A stretch of DNA of 64,000 nucleotides from JBBQDZ01 sp038237515 (GTDB taxonomy: Bacteria; Actinomycetota; Thermoleophilia; Gaiellales; Gaiellaceae), in assembly GCA_038237515.1 (NCBI GenBank), contig JBBRYP010000010.1:1-64000 (forward strand). The letters run 5' to 3'. This document shows, one piece after another, positions 8,780 through 17,158 of the stretch; position 1 is the first letter of the stretch, and each line of letters starts with the position of its first letter. A program made the position numbers and the translations under genes. The notes beneath the pieces are model-generated. The model was given only the letters and a program-made list of their open reading frames with translations, had not been told where the DNA came from and ran no database searches.

Positions 8780-9654
8780 CCACGGTCGAGGCCGCGAAGC
8801 CGGGCGTGCACGACCAGGCTGTGTCCCACCGACTCGCGCTGCGCGGAACCGCTCGCGTCTACAAGTGGGAGCTCCTCAAGCTGCGCGCGCAGAAGCGAAC
8901 CTACCTCGGGCTCGGCGCGGCCATGCTCGTGCCGCTCGCGTTCGTCCTCGCCCTCGTCTTCAAGTCGGGCGGCCCCAACGACGTCCCGCTCGGGCGCTAC
9001 ATCCGCGAGTCCGGTCTCGCCACCCCGTTCGTGGTCTTGGAGTTCATGGCGATCTGGGGCCTGCCGCTGATCACGGCGCTGGTCGCGGGCGACATCGTCG
9101 CCGGCGAGAGCCACAACCGAACCTTGAAGACGATCCTCACGCGGTCGCGCGATCGGGGAGAGGTGTTCGCGGGAAAGCTCCTCGCCACGATCACCTACAC
9201 CGCCGGCGCCGTTCTCTTGATGGCGGCCGTCGGACTCGTCGCCGCCACGGCCGCATGGGGGTTCAAACCCCTCACCTCCCTTTCGGGGCCGAAGGTGTCC
9301 GCCGCGCACAGCCTGGTCCTGCTGCTCTCCACCCTCGGCCTCTATCTCCTCCCGCTCGTGGGAATCGCCGCCTTCGGGCTGCTGCTCTCCACGGCCACCA
9401 GGAACAGCGCCGCCGCCGTCGTCTCGACGCTCATGTTCGCGCTACTCCTGCAACTGATCGGTGCTCTCCCCGGGACGGAAGTGATCCGGCCCTACCTCCT
9501 CAGCAACCAATTCATCGCCTGGCACGGCCTGCTCCGAGTGCCGGTCGACTGGGCACCCATAACGCGAGCCCTCTGGGTCAGCGCGCTCTACATCGCGGCA
9601 CCGCTCGCTGCGGCCTACCTCATCTTCATCCGCCGGGACGTCGCCGGCGACTGA
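8776..9654 (+). CDS. ABC-2 type permease
   Basis: This 292-residue integral membrane protein has six predicted helices. It begins with a cytoplasmic segment ending in YKWELLKLRAQKRT and contains GESHNRTLKTILTRSRDRGEVFAGKLLAT, a cytoplasmic-loop pattern typical of ABC-2 permeases. It is the last gene of the operon (regulator, kinase, LolA-like protein, ATPase, permease) and would form the exporter with the preceding ATPase. The next gene converges on it only 3 bases away. Confidence 0.9.
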   Translation: MTTVEAAKPGVHDQAVSHRLALRGTARVYKWELLKLRAQKRTYLGLGAAMLVPLAFVLALVFKSGGPNDVPLGRYIRESGLATPFVVLEFMAIWGLPLITALVAGDIVAGESHNRTLKTILTRSRDRGEVFAGKLLATITYTAGAVLLMAAVGLVAATAAWGFKPLTSLSGPKVSAAHSLVLLLSTLGLYLLPLVGIAAFGLLLSTATRNSAAAVVSTLMFALLLQLIGALPGTEVIRPYLLSNQFIAWHGLLRVPVDWAPITRALWVSALYIAAPLAAAYLIFIRRDVAGD

Positions 9655-9657
9655 TCG

Positions 9658-12039
9658 CTAGCGCGTCCTCAGAAACCTGACGATGTCGCGGCCCAGATTC
9701 CAGACGTCCGGCGAGCCGAGACCCGTCGAGAAGTCCCAACCCGGGCCTGCGGCGTAATAACGGTTTCCGCCCGCCCTGACGTCATGGAAGGGCGGAAAGG
9801 GCTGAGGGGACGACGCGAGCTTGTAGAGGGTGGGTGCGAGGAAGCCGAGCTTCCCGGTCTTGTTCCCGCCCACCCCGACGTGATTGCGGCGCGCCAGCTG
9901 GCGGATCAGTACCGTCGAACCGGCCCAGAAGGGCGTTGCCGCGCTGGTGCCGCCGATCCCGTGTCCCTGCCCGTCGAACACGACGTAGAAGCCGCTGTCC
10001 GGGTCCGCGGCCGCCGCGACGTCCGGGATCTGCCGCTTCCCGTTCGAGTACTTGTTGGTCACCCCCGGCCCCTTCTGCCAGGGGGGCCGCCGATCCTTCG
10101 GGTTCAGGCCGCCGCCTCCACCGCCGTTGGAAAGCGGGTCCTCCCAACCGTACTCCCGGGCGTACGCACCTCGCGCATTCGTCGCCAGACGCGTCCCGCC
10201 GACAGCGACGACGTAGGGCGAGTCGACCGGGAAGCCGACGGTCAGCCGGTGCACCGTCGGGAAGTGGCGCTGGCAGTCGTACGAGCCCGCGTCGCCCGTC
10301 GAGTTGAAGAGGGTGATTCCCCTCGCGACCGCCGCCCTCAGAGCCTGCAACGTGGCGACCCTGTCCGCGGGGTTGAGGTTGAGCGCGTCGTCGCAGTTCG
10401 TCCAGCTCATCGAGGCGATGTCCGCTTTCCCGTCGGCGATGATCGCGTTGATCATGTCCGCATAGCTGACGCCTCCGTTCGGCCCCTCGTAGTCGATGAT
10501 CTGGGCCTTCGGCGCGATGCTCCGGATGGTGTCGATGTCGAGGTTCACCTCGTCGGCGCCGGCGCCGACCGGCGAGCCGCCCGCGACTCGGCGGTGCTTC
10601 ACGGCCGGCCCGCTGATCCCCAGGTCGCGGTCGAACTTTCTCACGTCGCTGTCGTGAAAGGAGGCGAAGGAGATGATCGCGACCGTCTGCCCCTGGCCGA
10701 ACAACCCGAACTTGTGCAGCGGCGCGATGTCGTACGCGGCGGCGCTGACGCGGGGCGTGATGACGCCGTTCGGGATGTCGGCCGGGACGGCCAGCGTCTC
10801 GTTCGAGAGACCCGTGACCCCGACGACCGAGCCGTGGATGTCCGAAGGGATCGTCGGCGGGCGCAACGGCCGGTGGTACACGCGGCCGGTGGCGTCCTGG
10901 AAGTCGCCGAGGGAGGTGTCGAACAACGCCTCGGCGGCGGCGGCAGTCCCCCGGAAGCGGAGCGAGGTCCGCTGCGGATAGGTCACGATCCCGCCCATCC
11001 CGGCAGCCGCAAGCCGCTGCTTCACACGAGCGAGCACCGCCCGCGAGATCCCGAAGCGCTCGCCGATCTTGCCCGAAGGCAGATAGCGCTGGTAGTTCGG
11101 CGACCTCGGATCCTGGAGCTGCTGCAGGTAGCGGTCGAGGGCCGCCTGGCGGAAGCGCAGGACGAGTGAGAGGTCGACGGTCGTCGCGCGGTCGGTGCGG
11201 CGGAGGTAGTGGCTCCCAGGATTCGCCGCGGCAAGCCGAGGGTTGCGAGCGCCGGGTCTCGCCGCCGAGCTGCGGCTGCTGATCGTCTGCGCCTGGGCGC
11301 CGCTCGGCCAGGTGAGCGTGTTCAGCACCGTGTCGGCAACGCCCATGAGCGGGAGCCGGATCTCCTCGGAGGACGTCGTGAGTGCGGTCGCCACGAGCGT
11401 GATCGTCCCGTCGGTCGCCGCCATGGACAGCAGGGCGATCCTCGGGCCGGGGCCTTGAGGCGTGTCCAGCGTGCCCGCATACGCACCTCCGGTCGCACTC
11501 TGGTCGACGTAGCCGATGTCCGGGCTCAGGAGGGCATGGCTCGGACTCGAGTCCGCCTTCAGCCCCAGAATGTTGCCCTTGAGGCTCGAGATCTGCGCCT
11601 GGAGGAGCTGGGCCGGCATCGCCGTCGACGCGGGGACACCCTGCACGATCAGGACCAGATCGAGGTCCGGTCGCCCCGAGATGTGCCAGTTCATCTGCAC
11701 GCCGCTCGCGGTGCTCGACACGATGTTCCAGGTTTTCGGGTCGTATTCCAGGCCGAAGCGGAGCTGGCTGTTGCTGTAGAGCTTGCCGCCGAAGACCGGG
11801 GGATCGGCAGCGGTGAGCGAATCGGGCGTCTGCGGAATCGTCGGGGGCGTCCCGCAGTGTGTAGTCGGATCAGGGTTGCAGGGAGGAGTCGCAGCGCCGG
11901 GCTTCACGATCAGGATGACGACGAGCGCGATCAGGAAGAACACGGTCAGGGCGCCGACGAAGAGCGCGATGAATCTGTGCGGCTTGAGCTTGCTCCACAG
12001 CTCGTCCGCGATCGACGGGTTCGGCGTCAGCGTGCTCAC
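9658..12039 (-). CDS. Membrane-anchored S53 (sedolisin/kumamolisin) serine-carboxyl peptidase
   Basis: This 793-residue protein has an N-terminal anchor helix (about 24-46) and an extra soluble region (about 80-250). A pro-kumamolisin domain (about 275-415) is followed by the S53 catalytic domain. The catalytic residues are all visible: E497 and D501 (EVNLD), oxyanion D583 (STGDAGSYD) and S699 (GIGGTSAATPFW), plus the C-terminal calcium site (GWDFSTGLGSPD). S53 enzymes are usually secreted acid proteases; a membrane anchor and an added domain before the prodomain are unusual. It overlaps the upstream zinc-ribbon membrane protein gene by 4 bases, so the two probably work together. Confidence 0.92.
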   Translation of the reverse strand: MSTLTPNPSIADELWSKLKPHRFIALFVGALTVFFLIALVVILIVKPGAATPPCNPDPTTHCGTPPTIPQTPDSLTAADPPVFGGKLYSNSQLRFGLEYDPKTWNIVSSTASGVQMNWHISGRPDLDLVLIVQGVPASTAMPAQLLQAQISSLKGNILGLKADSSPSHALLSPDIGYVDQSATGGAYAGTLDTPQGPGPRIALLSMAATDGTITLVATALTTSSEEIRLPLMGVADTVLNTLTWPSGAQAQTISSRSSAARPGARNPRLAAANPGSHYLRRTDRATTVDLSLVLRFRQAALDRYLQQLQDPRSPNYQRYLPSGKIGERFGISRAVLARVKQRLAAAGMGGIVTYPQRTSLRFRGTAAAAEALFDTSLGDFQDATGRVYHRPLRPPTIPSDIHGSVVGVTGLSNETLAVPADIPNGVITPRVSAAAYDIAPLHKFGLFGQGQTVAIISFASFHDSDVRKFDRDLGISGPAVKHRRVAGGSPVGAGADEVNLDIDTIRSIAPKAQIIDYEGPNGGVSYADMINAIIADGKADIASMSWTNCDDALNLNPADRVATLQALRAAVARGITLFNSTGDAGSYDCQRHFPTVHRLTVGFPVDSPYVVAVGGTRLATNARGAYAREYGWEDPLSNGGGGGGLNPKDRRPPWQKGPGVTNKYSNGKRQIPDVAAAADPDSGFYVVFDGQGHGIGGTSAATPFWAGSTVLIRQLARRNHVGVGGNKTGKLGFLAPTLYKLASSPQPFPPFHDVRAGGNRYYAAGPGWDFSTGLGSPDVWNLGRDIVRFLRTR

Positions 12040-13196
12040 GACGCCTGCGCTTTCGGGCGATCGGCCCAGGGGCGCGGCGGGACTTGCCCCTTCGGCATTG
12101 CGCTCAACGACACCCCGCAGTGGGCGCAGAAGGTGTGCCGGGGAGTCTGCCTGCCGCAGTTCCCACAGCTGACGGGAGGTCCGATCTCGAGCTCAGACGC
12201 TTCCTGGAGCAGGCCCAGATGGATCATCCGGCGAAGCCAGAGCAGGGCCAGCAACGCGTCCAGCGCGAGCAGCAAGAGCTCGAGCCACGTGTCGGTGTAG
12301 AGCTGGATCAGCGCGCCGCCGACGATCAGTCCGGCGGCGAGCGGAGTCGCGAAGGCCGGGTGACCGAGCGGCCCGAGGACGTTGCGGTCGCGCACGGGGG
12401 CGCGGTAACGCAGCCAGAGCGCGCCGGCGGCCGCGCCGATCGCGCACGCCCCGAGGATCGGGACCATGATTCCGAGCGAAAGGAGCCGCAGCGCCCATGG
12501 GACGGTTGCGCCGACCGGGCGGACGCCCGCCCCGAGAAAGTCCGCCGAGTGCGTGAGGAGCTCCGCGCCGACGAACGCGACGGCAGATGCCGCGCCGAAG
12601 GTCGCACCGTCGAGGACGTCGTTGAACTTTCTGTAGGGCAGGAGCGGAAGCGGCCCGGCGAGCATGAGCGCGAAGCTGAGCAGAGGGATCAGCAACCCGC
12701 TCCAGAGAAGCGTGTGGTTCGACGTGCGGACGGCGAGACCGACGCCCTGGGCGACGAGGTGCTTACTCAGAATGCCGACCAGGACGCCCGCCCCTGCGCC
12801 CCAGGCGATCGTGAGACACAGCACGGGAATCGGCTCGTCCTCGTAGAGATCGACGTCCCAGAGGTAGAGGACCACGAGCAGCGGCATCAGCACGGCGGCC
12901 CCCACCAGCCCGAGCGGGAAGAGCCGGAAGATCCCGAGCACGATGATCGCGGCCGCTCCGAGCGCGAGGGAGAAGCGAAAACTGTCCATATCCGCCCGCG
13001 GGAGTTGCGGGAAGACCGTGGAGATCACGCTGGGCCTCAAAGCCGACTCGTTCGGCGAGGCGGCGAAGCCGCGGCGTCCCGACGGACTCTTGCTCAGGTC
13101 GTCGACCAGCCACTCGCCGCACCGCACGCAGTACGACGTTGCCGGGACGTCGTGCTCGCAGCGTGGGCACTTCATCGTCGACGGGACCTCGCTCAC
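12036..13196 (-). CDS. Double zinc-ribbon membrane protein, PrsW-like but lacking catalytic residues
   Basis: This 386-residue protein has zinc ribbons at both ends (CPRCEHDVPATSYCVRCG; CGNCGRQTPRHTFCAHCG) and about eight membrane helices between. The core resembles the PrsW intramembrane metalloprotease family (VDLYEDEPIPVL, then FNDVLDGATFGAASAVAFVGAEL). The EExxK motif expected before the second segment is absent, and the later His-containing helix has none, so proteolysis is unlikely. It ends 4 bases inside the S53 protease gene, suggesting a role in anchoring or regulating that protease. The start is a GTG closely preceded by a possible -10 element. Confidence 0.75.
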   Translation of the reverse strand: MSEVPSTMKCPRCEHDVPATSYCVRCGEWLVDDLSKSPSGRRGFAASPNESALRPSVISTVFPQLPRADMDSFRFSLALGAAAIIVLGIFRLFPLGLVGAAVLMPLLVVLYLWDVDLYEDEPIPVLCLTIAWGAGAGVLVGILSKHLVAQGVGLAVRTSNHTLLWSGLLIPLLSFALMLAGPLPLLPYRKFNDVLDGATFGAASAVAFVGAELLTHSADFLGAGVRPVGATVPWALRLLSLGIMVPILGACAIGAAAGALWLRYRAPVRDRNVLGPLGHPAFATPLAAGLIVGGALIQLYTDTWLELLLLALDALLALLWLRRMIHLGLLQEASELEIGPPVSCGNCGRQTPRHTFCAHCGVSLSAMPKGQVPPRPWADRPKAQAS

Positions 13197-13207
13197 GTGT
13201 CGGCCGC

Positions 13208-13213
13208 AGTGTA
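13208..13213 (-). promoter_or_regulatory. Candidate -10 element for the zinc-ribbon/S53 operon
   Basis: On the minus strand the hexamer TACACT lies 11 bases before the GTG start at 13196, within TGTTTACACT. A transcript beginning about 7 bases downstream would have almost no leader. No convincing -35 box is visible at 17 bases, so this is a weak call. Confidence 0.3.
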
Positions 13214-13517
13214 AACACGCGGGAGCAGGCCCTCGGCCGGCGCACCGCCGCCCATAGCGCCTTCCACTTCTGCACGACTCCTAGGCTGCGGCGGGGGAGC
13301 AGCTTGTGGGACTCGGCGGAAGCGGAACTGCAAGACACGAACACAGCTCCGCGAGCGGAAGCCGCTACTGGATGCCGCAGCTACCAGCAGCGGACAACAC
13401 TGCACGCGGAGCTATGGGAGTATGCGCAGAACGTGAGCTATGTCGCAAAGGAAGCTGATGTCAGGACCAAGCGGCTTGGTTAGGCTCCAGCCGCATCCCA
13501 CGACGAAGGAGGACGAT
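13214..13517. other. Intergenic region with no recognised gene
   Basis: These roughly 300 bases lie between the divergent zinc-ribbon gene and the small gene at 13518. I see no convincing coding frame, tRNA or strong hairpin. The last 20 bases contain the ribosome binding site AAGGAGG for the downstream gene. Promoters for both neighbours are expected here. Confidence 0.5.
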
Positions 13518-13814
13518 ATGGGCGACTACGTCCGCGTAGCCACATTCGACGGCGACGAAGCATCGCTCGAGGCGATGCTGAATGAGATCAACTCCACGGA
13601 AGGCTCACCCCCGGGCATTCCGGCCAAGTCGATCATGGTGCTGGCCGATCGAGCAGCCGGCAAGATCAGAGTCGTCGTCCGCTTCGGCTCCGAAGAGGAC
13701 CTCCGCACGGGCAGCGCCACCCTCGACGGGATGAGCCCGCCGAAGACCGCGGCACCCATCCGGCGGACCTCGGTGGAGACGTTCGAGGTCGTGCTCGAAC
13801 GCCAGGCGCCCTAG
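13518..13814 (+). CDS. Small protein of unknown function, possibly ABM-like fold
   Basis: This 98-residue protein alternates strands and helices (YVRVATFDGDEASLEAMLNE, KSIMVLADRAAGKIRVVVRF, SVETFEVVLERQ) in an order resembling the ferredoxin-like antibiotic-biosynthesis-monooxygenase (ABM) fold. No catalytic residues stand out. The ATG at 13518 is chosen over an in-frame ATG at 13440 because AAGGAGG sits 7 bases upstream and the longer leader looks random. Confidence 0.7.
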   Translation: MGDYVRVATFDGDEASLEAMLNEINSTEGSPPGIPAKSIMVLADRAAGKIRVVVRFGSEEDLRTGSATLDGMSPPKTAAPIRRTSVETFEVVLERQAP

Positions 13815-13839
13815 CCGCTCCTCACCCGATCCTGAACGG

Positions 13840-14133
13840 CTACAGCCGCAGCCGGCGATACTCGACGACCGCCGAGGCGACGAGGGCCAGCGGCAGCCAG
13901 ACCAGAGTCGCGATAGCTATCGATCTCCAGCCGATCCCTTCGGCGACCCAATCGGTGCGTGCGGCAGGACAGCTGTCGCCGGCGCGCTCCACTACCGCCT
14001 CGGCATCGGCATGGAGCTTGGCGCCGACTCCGCGCTGTATCGCGCGCCGGAGTAGCGTCCGCTCGACCAGAAGGCGGCGCGGGCGCGATCGAGAGAGAGG
14101 CGGGTCCGGCAGACGCTCAGGGCGGGTCCGCAC
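13840..14133 (-). CDS. Possible small single-span membrane protein
   Basis: A 97-codon frame starts at a GTG, with an arginine-rich N-terminus and one predicted C-terminal helix (SIAIATLVWLPLALVASAVVEY). No ribosome binding site is evident and no family is recognised. It converges with the gene ending at 13814. The hydrophobic segment makes it more plausible than a random frame, but support is weak. Confidence 0.35.
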   Translation of the reverse strand: MRTRPERLPDPPLSRSRPRRLLVERTLLRRAIQRGVGAKLHADAEAVVERAGDSCPAARTDWVAEGIGWRSIAIATLVWLPLALVASAVVEYRRLRL

Positions 14134-14231
14134 GGAAAGTAACCCGGGGAGTCTAAAGACGACACCACGCTCTGTTTTTCGAAATACTCATTCGGGGGAT
14201 CTTCACGCTTCACGACCAGGGGAGTGTCACG

Positions 14232-14876
14232 ATGAAAAAAGTTCTTGCAGTGTTCATGGCGTGCCTCGGACTCGTCTTCGCGGCAGCCACACAGGCCAGC
14301 CCGTCTCACGACATCCACCCGATTCACGGAGCCCACACGTGCCAGGACCTCGGCTTCGCGGGCGATCTCACCGTCGATCCTTTCGCGAGCGGCTCGTACT
14401 CCGACCCGTCCGGGCTGACCGTCCGCATCTCGGGGGTTCAGCAGGGAAACGACTACACCACCTTCGACTGGTCATCGAACGGCCCGATCGGGGCCGTGAT
14501 CGTGCGGGGGGACGGCGACGCCCTGACCTACACCTACGACGGCGCATTCGGCGATTCGCAGATCGCGGCGCCGGGCCTCCACACCGAGTCCGTCTCGTTC
14601 TGTCATTTCCACCACAGTGCGGTTTCGATGCAGTCGTTCACCGTCAGCCACCTGCGGACCGGTAACCGGGTGAGTTGGCGGGTCGCCTCGGAGGTCGACG
14701 TGCTCGGCTACAACCTCTACCGCGGCACGCAGAAGCTCAATCGATCACTCATCCCCGCAGTGGCCGGCCTCGCCGCCCACACATATCGCTGGATCGACCA
14801 GGGTCACGTCTCGGGCCGGTACCGACTCCAGGCACGGAACCTGAACGGGAGCTCGTCCTGGTATAGGGCGGCGTAG
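14232..14876 (+). CDS. Secreted protein of unknown function with C-terminal beta-sandwich-like domain
   Basis: This 214-residue protein has a signal peptide (MKKVLAVFMACLGLVFAAATQA, cleavage likely near residue 22-24) and two soluble parts. The first (about 35-120) is compact and rich in aspartate, glycine and tyrosine. The second (about 140-214: TVSHLRTGNRVSWRVASEVDVLGYNLYRG) resembles a fibronectin-III-like repeat often found in secreted bacterial proteins. A GGGGAG ribosome binding site precedes the ATG. A strong hairpin follows the stop. No enzymatic motif is visible. Confidence 0.75.
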   Translation: MKKVLAVFMACLGLVFAAATQASPSHDIHPIHGAHTCQDLGFAGDLTVDPFASGSYSDPSGLTVRISGVQQGNDYTTFDWSSNGPIGAVIVRGDGDALTYTYDGAFGDSQIAAPGLHTESVSFCHFHHSAVSMQSFTVSHLRTGNRVSWRVASEVDVLGYNLYRGTQKLNRSLIPAVAGLAAHTYRWIDQGHVSGRYRLQARNLNGSSSWYRAA

Positions 14877-14897
14877 CTTCGCAGGCGCACGTGGGGA

Positions 14898-14932
14898 GGC
14901 GCCGGGCGGGTAATTCCCGCCCGCCCGGCGCC
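14898..14932 (+). terminator. Hairpin after the secreted-protein gene
   Basis: A perfect 13-bp stem (GGCGCCGGGCGGG pairing with CCCGCCCGGCGCC) with a 9-base loop begins about 20 bases after the stop codon at 14876. There is no U-tract, as is common in GC-rich actinobacteria. It could terminate transcription from either side. Confidence 0.6.
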
Positions 14933-15099
14933 GCCGCTCCCGCGCCCGCCGACCACTCGCGAGACCGGTCGAGCGCGGCGCCTGCGACGAGCAGGCCGTC
15001 GCTGATCTACCCCACCTCCGCTGGTGGAGCCAGGCCCGTTGGAGCGACCTCGGCGCGTCGAACCCGGCCACCCGAAGGTGCCGGGCCCGGCAGGGAGCG

Positions 15100-15528
15100 T
15101 TAGTCGTCGGAGCGCAGCTGGCCGCGCACCGCGCCGCCCGGGAACGCTCGGGTGTGGACGTTCACGTAGTAGGCGCCGGGATTCGCGCGGATCGCGGCGA
15201 TCGTCTTCGCGGCGGCCGCAATGCACCCCTCCGCCCGATAGGTGCCGCCGAAAGGAACCACCACCGGGCCGGCCACTCGCGGTCGGCGTCTGTGGATGTG
15301 GGCCGCCACCGGCCTCGCGATCTTCGAGACCTTCAGCTCCCAGCAGACCTTGCCGGAGGAGAACGTGACCTCCGCGGTTCCTCTTCCATCCGGATCGCCC
15401 TTCGGCGTCTCCACTTTCCCGGACAGGGTCGCGTGGAGCGAGCCCCTTTCCTTCGCAAGCGCGGCGAGCGCATACGTTGGGATGGCGGCGACCGCGAGCA
15501 CGACGATTGCAGCAAGTAGGCGACGCAT
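15100..15528 (-). CDS. Secreted CHRD-domain protein
   Basis: This 142-residue protein has a signal peptide (about 1-23) followed by a CHRD domain. The domain hallmarks are seen in LHATLSGKVETPKGDPDGRGTAEVTF, the HIHRRR segment and the ending YYVNVHTRAFPGGAVRGQL. CHRD domains were named from chordin and occur in many bacterial surface or secreted proteins; their function in bacteria is not settled. It is a single gene, divergent from the DUF2277 gene at 15695. Confidence 0.88.
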   Translation of the reverse strand: MRRLLAAIVVLAVAAIPTYALAALAKERGSLHATLSGKVETPKGDPDGRGTAEVTFSSGKVCWELKVSKIARPVAAHIHRRRPRVAGPVVVPFGGTYRAEGCIAAAAKTIAAIRANPGAYYVNVHTRAFPGGAVRGQLRSDD

Positions 15529-15694
15529 CTTCCCCCTCGTTCGTGACGGATGGGCCCGTTCTGTGCCCGCCCTTCAATACGCAGCGCCGGCGAAGGCGGT
15601 TTCCGAGCGCTCCGAGTCCTGACAGACACTCCGGGCTATCCTGATCTTCCCTTCCACGTCCAGGGACGACCCCCAGCCGAAGGATCCCGTCGAC

Positions 15695-15967
15695 ATGTGC
15701 CGGAACATCCACACGCTCTTCAATTTCGAGCCGCCCGCGACCGACGACGAGGTGCAGGCCGCGGCACTCCAGTACGTCCGCAAGATCAGCGGGTTCACCA
15801 GGCCGTCGCAGGCGAACGAGACGGCTTTCGCGCGGGCGGTCGCCGAGGTCACCGAGACCTCCAGGCGGCTGCTGGCGGAGCTCATAACGTCGGCGGCGCC
15901 GAAGCATCGCGCGGTCGAAGCCGAACGCGTCCGAGCTCGCACCGCCGCGCGTTACGCCGCCCGCTGA
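15695..15967 (+). CDS. DUF2277-family small protein
   Basis: This 90-residue protein starts MCRNIHTLFNFEPPAT and continues with ALQYVRKISGFTRPS and FARAVAEVTETSRRLLAEL, the conserved core of the DUF2277 family as I know it. A Cys at position 3 and His at 6 are typical of the family and suggest, without proof, metal or redox chemistry. The function is unknown. Length matches the family. Confidence 0.85.
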   Translation: MCRNIHTLFNFEPPATDDEVQAAALQYVRKISGFTRPSQANETAFARAVAEVTETSRRLLAELITSAAPKHRAVEAERVRARTAARYAAR

Positions 15968-15993
15968 GAGAACGCTCGCAGCGCCCCGGGGAC

Positions 15994-16968
15994 TTGCCCC
16001 CTGATCTGGGACAATGCGGCATCCGTCTCCTTTCGGTGCTCGCGGCTTTGGCCGTCGCGGCGACCGCCGCGGCCGGGCCGCAGCCCGTCCGCTTCGAGCG
16101 CTTCGTCCGGACCGATCTACGGCTATCCGGAGTCGCCTGGACCGGAAGCGAGTGGATCTATACCTCCGAGAACACAGGGCGATTCGAGGCGAGTGGGCCG
16201 GCTGGTCGACCCCGGCGCGTGCTCGTCAGGATCAAACAGGGCGGCGAGGAGGTGCGTTGCGCCGCGGCTCCCGGTGGCGGCGGCTTCCGACGCGGTGACG
16301 TCTACTGCCATCTGCCGGACGATCGTGTCGTGCGTCTCGGTCCACATTCGGTGCGCGTGGTCGCACAGCTGCCGCGCTACAGGAACGGGAACAGCGACGG
16401 GGCGATGACATTCGACCGCCCCGGCGGGCGGTTCGGCGGCGGGCTGGTCGCCGCGACGGGCGGCTCCAGCTCGAACGGCGGAGCCGTCTACGTCCTCCAC
16501 GGAAACGGCTCCCTCGACCGCGTCGGCGAGTTCGCTGGTCCGGGAGGCCCCGACAACCTCGTCATCGCCCCGCGCCGCTTCGGAACCGCGTCGGGCTGGG
16601 CCGTCCTCGCGATCGACGAGGACAGCAAACGCGGGCGGCTGCTCGCGGTCGACGCCGACGGCCGCACGAAGGAGCTCATCGGAAGCCTGGGGAACGGTCT
16701 CAACCCGATCGCTGCGATCGCCCCGGCCTCGATCGCGCGCGGCGATGCGATCCCCGGCCTCTACCTCGCCGACACCTTCCGTCGCAGCGTCTATCTCGCT
16801 CGAGGGGGACAGCTGCGCTCGTCGACGGGGTCGATCGTCGTCGGAACGGAGAAGACGGCAAAGCTGTGGAGCATCCGGCCGAACGGATCCGGTTTCCAAG
16901 CCGTGCCGCTCCCCACGAACCTGCCGCCCGGAAAGTGGAACCTGGAGAGCGCCGCGTACGTACCGTGA
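15994..16968 (+). CDS. Secreted beta-propeller-like protein; start uncertain
   Basis: The mature part (about 300 residues) repeats strand-rich units such as SGVAWTGSEWIYTSENTGRF, GDVYCHLPDDRVVRL, GGAVYVLHGNGSLDRVGEF and PGLYLADTFRRSVYLARGG, in keeping with a secreted beta-propeller. A signal peptide (RLLSVLAALAVAATAAAG) is present. The start is unclear. I give the TTG at 15994; a GTG at 16036 is possible. An ATG at 16014, well placed after GGGA, is one frame off and would encode M-R and then the signal peptide if a single C were absent. No enzymatic motif is seen. Confidence 0.65.
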   Translation: MPPDLGQCGIRLLSVLAALAVAATAAAGPQPVRFERFVRTDLRLSGVAWTGSEWIYTSENTGRFEASGPAGRPRRVLVRIKQGGEEVRCAAAPGGGGFRRGDVYCHLPDDRVVRLGPHSVRVVAQLPRYRNGNSDGAMTFDRPGGRFGGGLVAATGGSSSNGGAVYVLHGNGSLDRVGEFAGPGGPDNLVIAPRRFGTASGWAVLAIDEDSKRGRLLAVDADGRTKELIGSLGNGLNPIAAIAPASIARGDAIPGLYLADTFRRSVYLARGGQLRSSTGSIVVGTEKTAKLWSIRPNGSGFQAVPLPTNLPPGKWNLESAAYVP

Positions 16969-16994
16969 CGCGAGACCTGCAGCCGCCGGGAACT

Positions 16995-17158
16995 AGGGGC
17001 TTGTCCGGAAAGTGGCCACGGTGGATGACAGGCGGCACGGGTCTCGAGGCAAGGACGCAGGGAGCGTCGATATGCGGCATATCTGCGCGACCGAGGACGC
17101 CGCATCGAGGCGCGTGACGCCTGTCAGGCGCCCTGGTTCACTTTTCGGACAGGCCCCT
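16995..17158. mobile_element. Palindromic MITE-like element (164 bp)
   Basis: The ends are inverted repeats, AGGGGCTTGTCCGGAAAGTG at the left and the complement of AGGGGCCTGTCCGAAAAGTG at the right (18 of 20 match). The whole element is an imperfect palindrome centred on GATATGCGGCATATC. It encodes no protein. This is the structure of a miniature inverted-repeat transposable element mobilised by an IS with similar termini. No clear target duplication is visible. The right end lies inside the small gene that ends at 17124. Confidence 0.75.

Noticed and set aside
9784..11169. A 461-codon plus-strand frame opposite the S53 protease
   Set aside because: It has no domain and is antisense to a protease with all catalytic residues.
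12036..13196. Annotation as an active PrsW protease
   Set aside because: The EExxK motif and the His of the last conserved helix are missing, so activity cannot be claimed.
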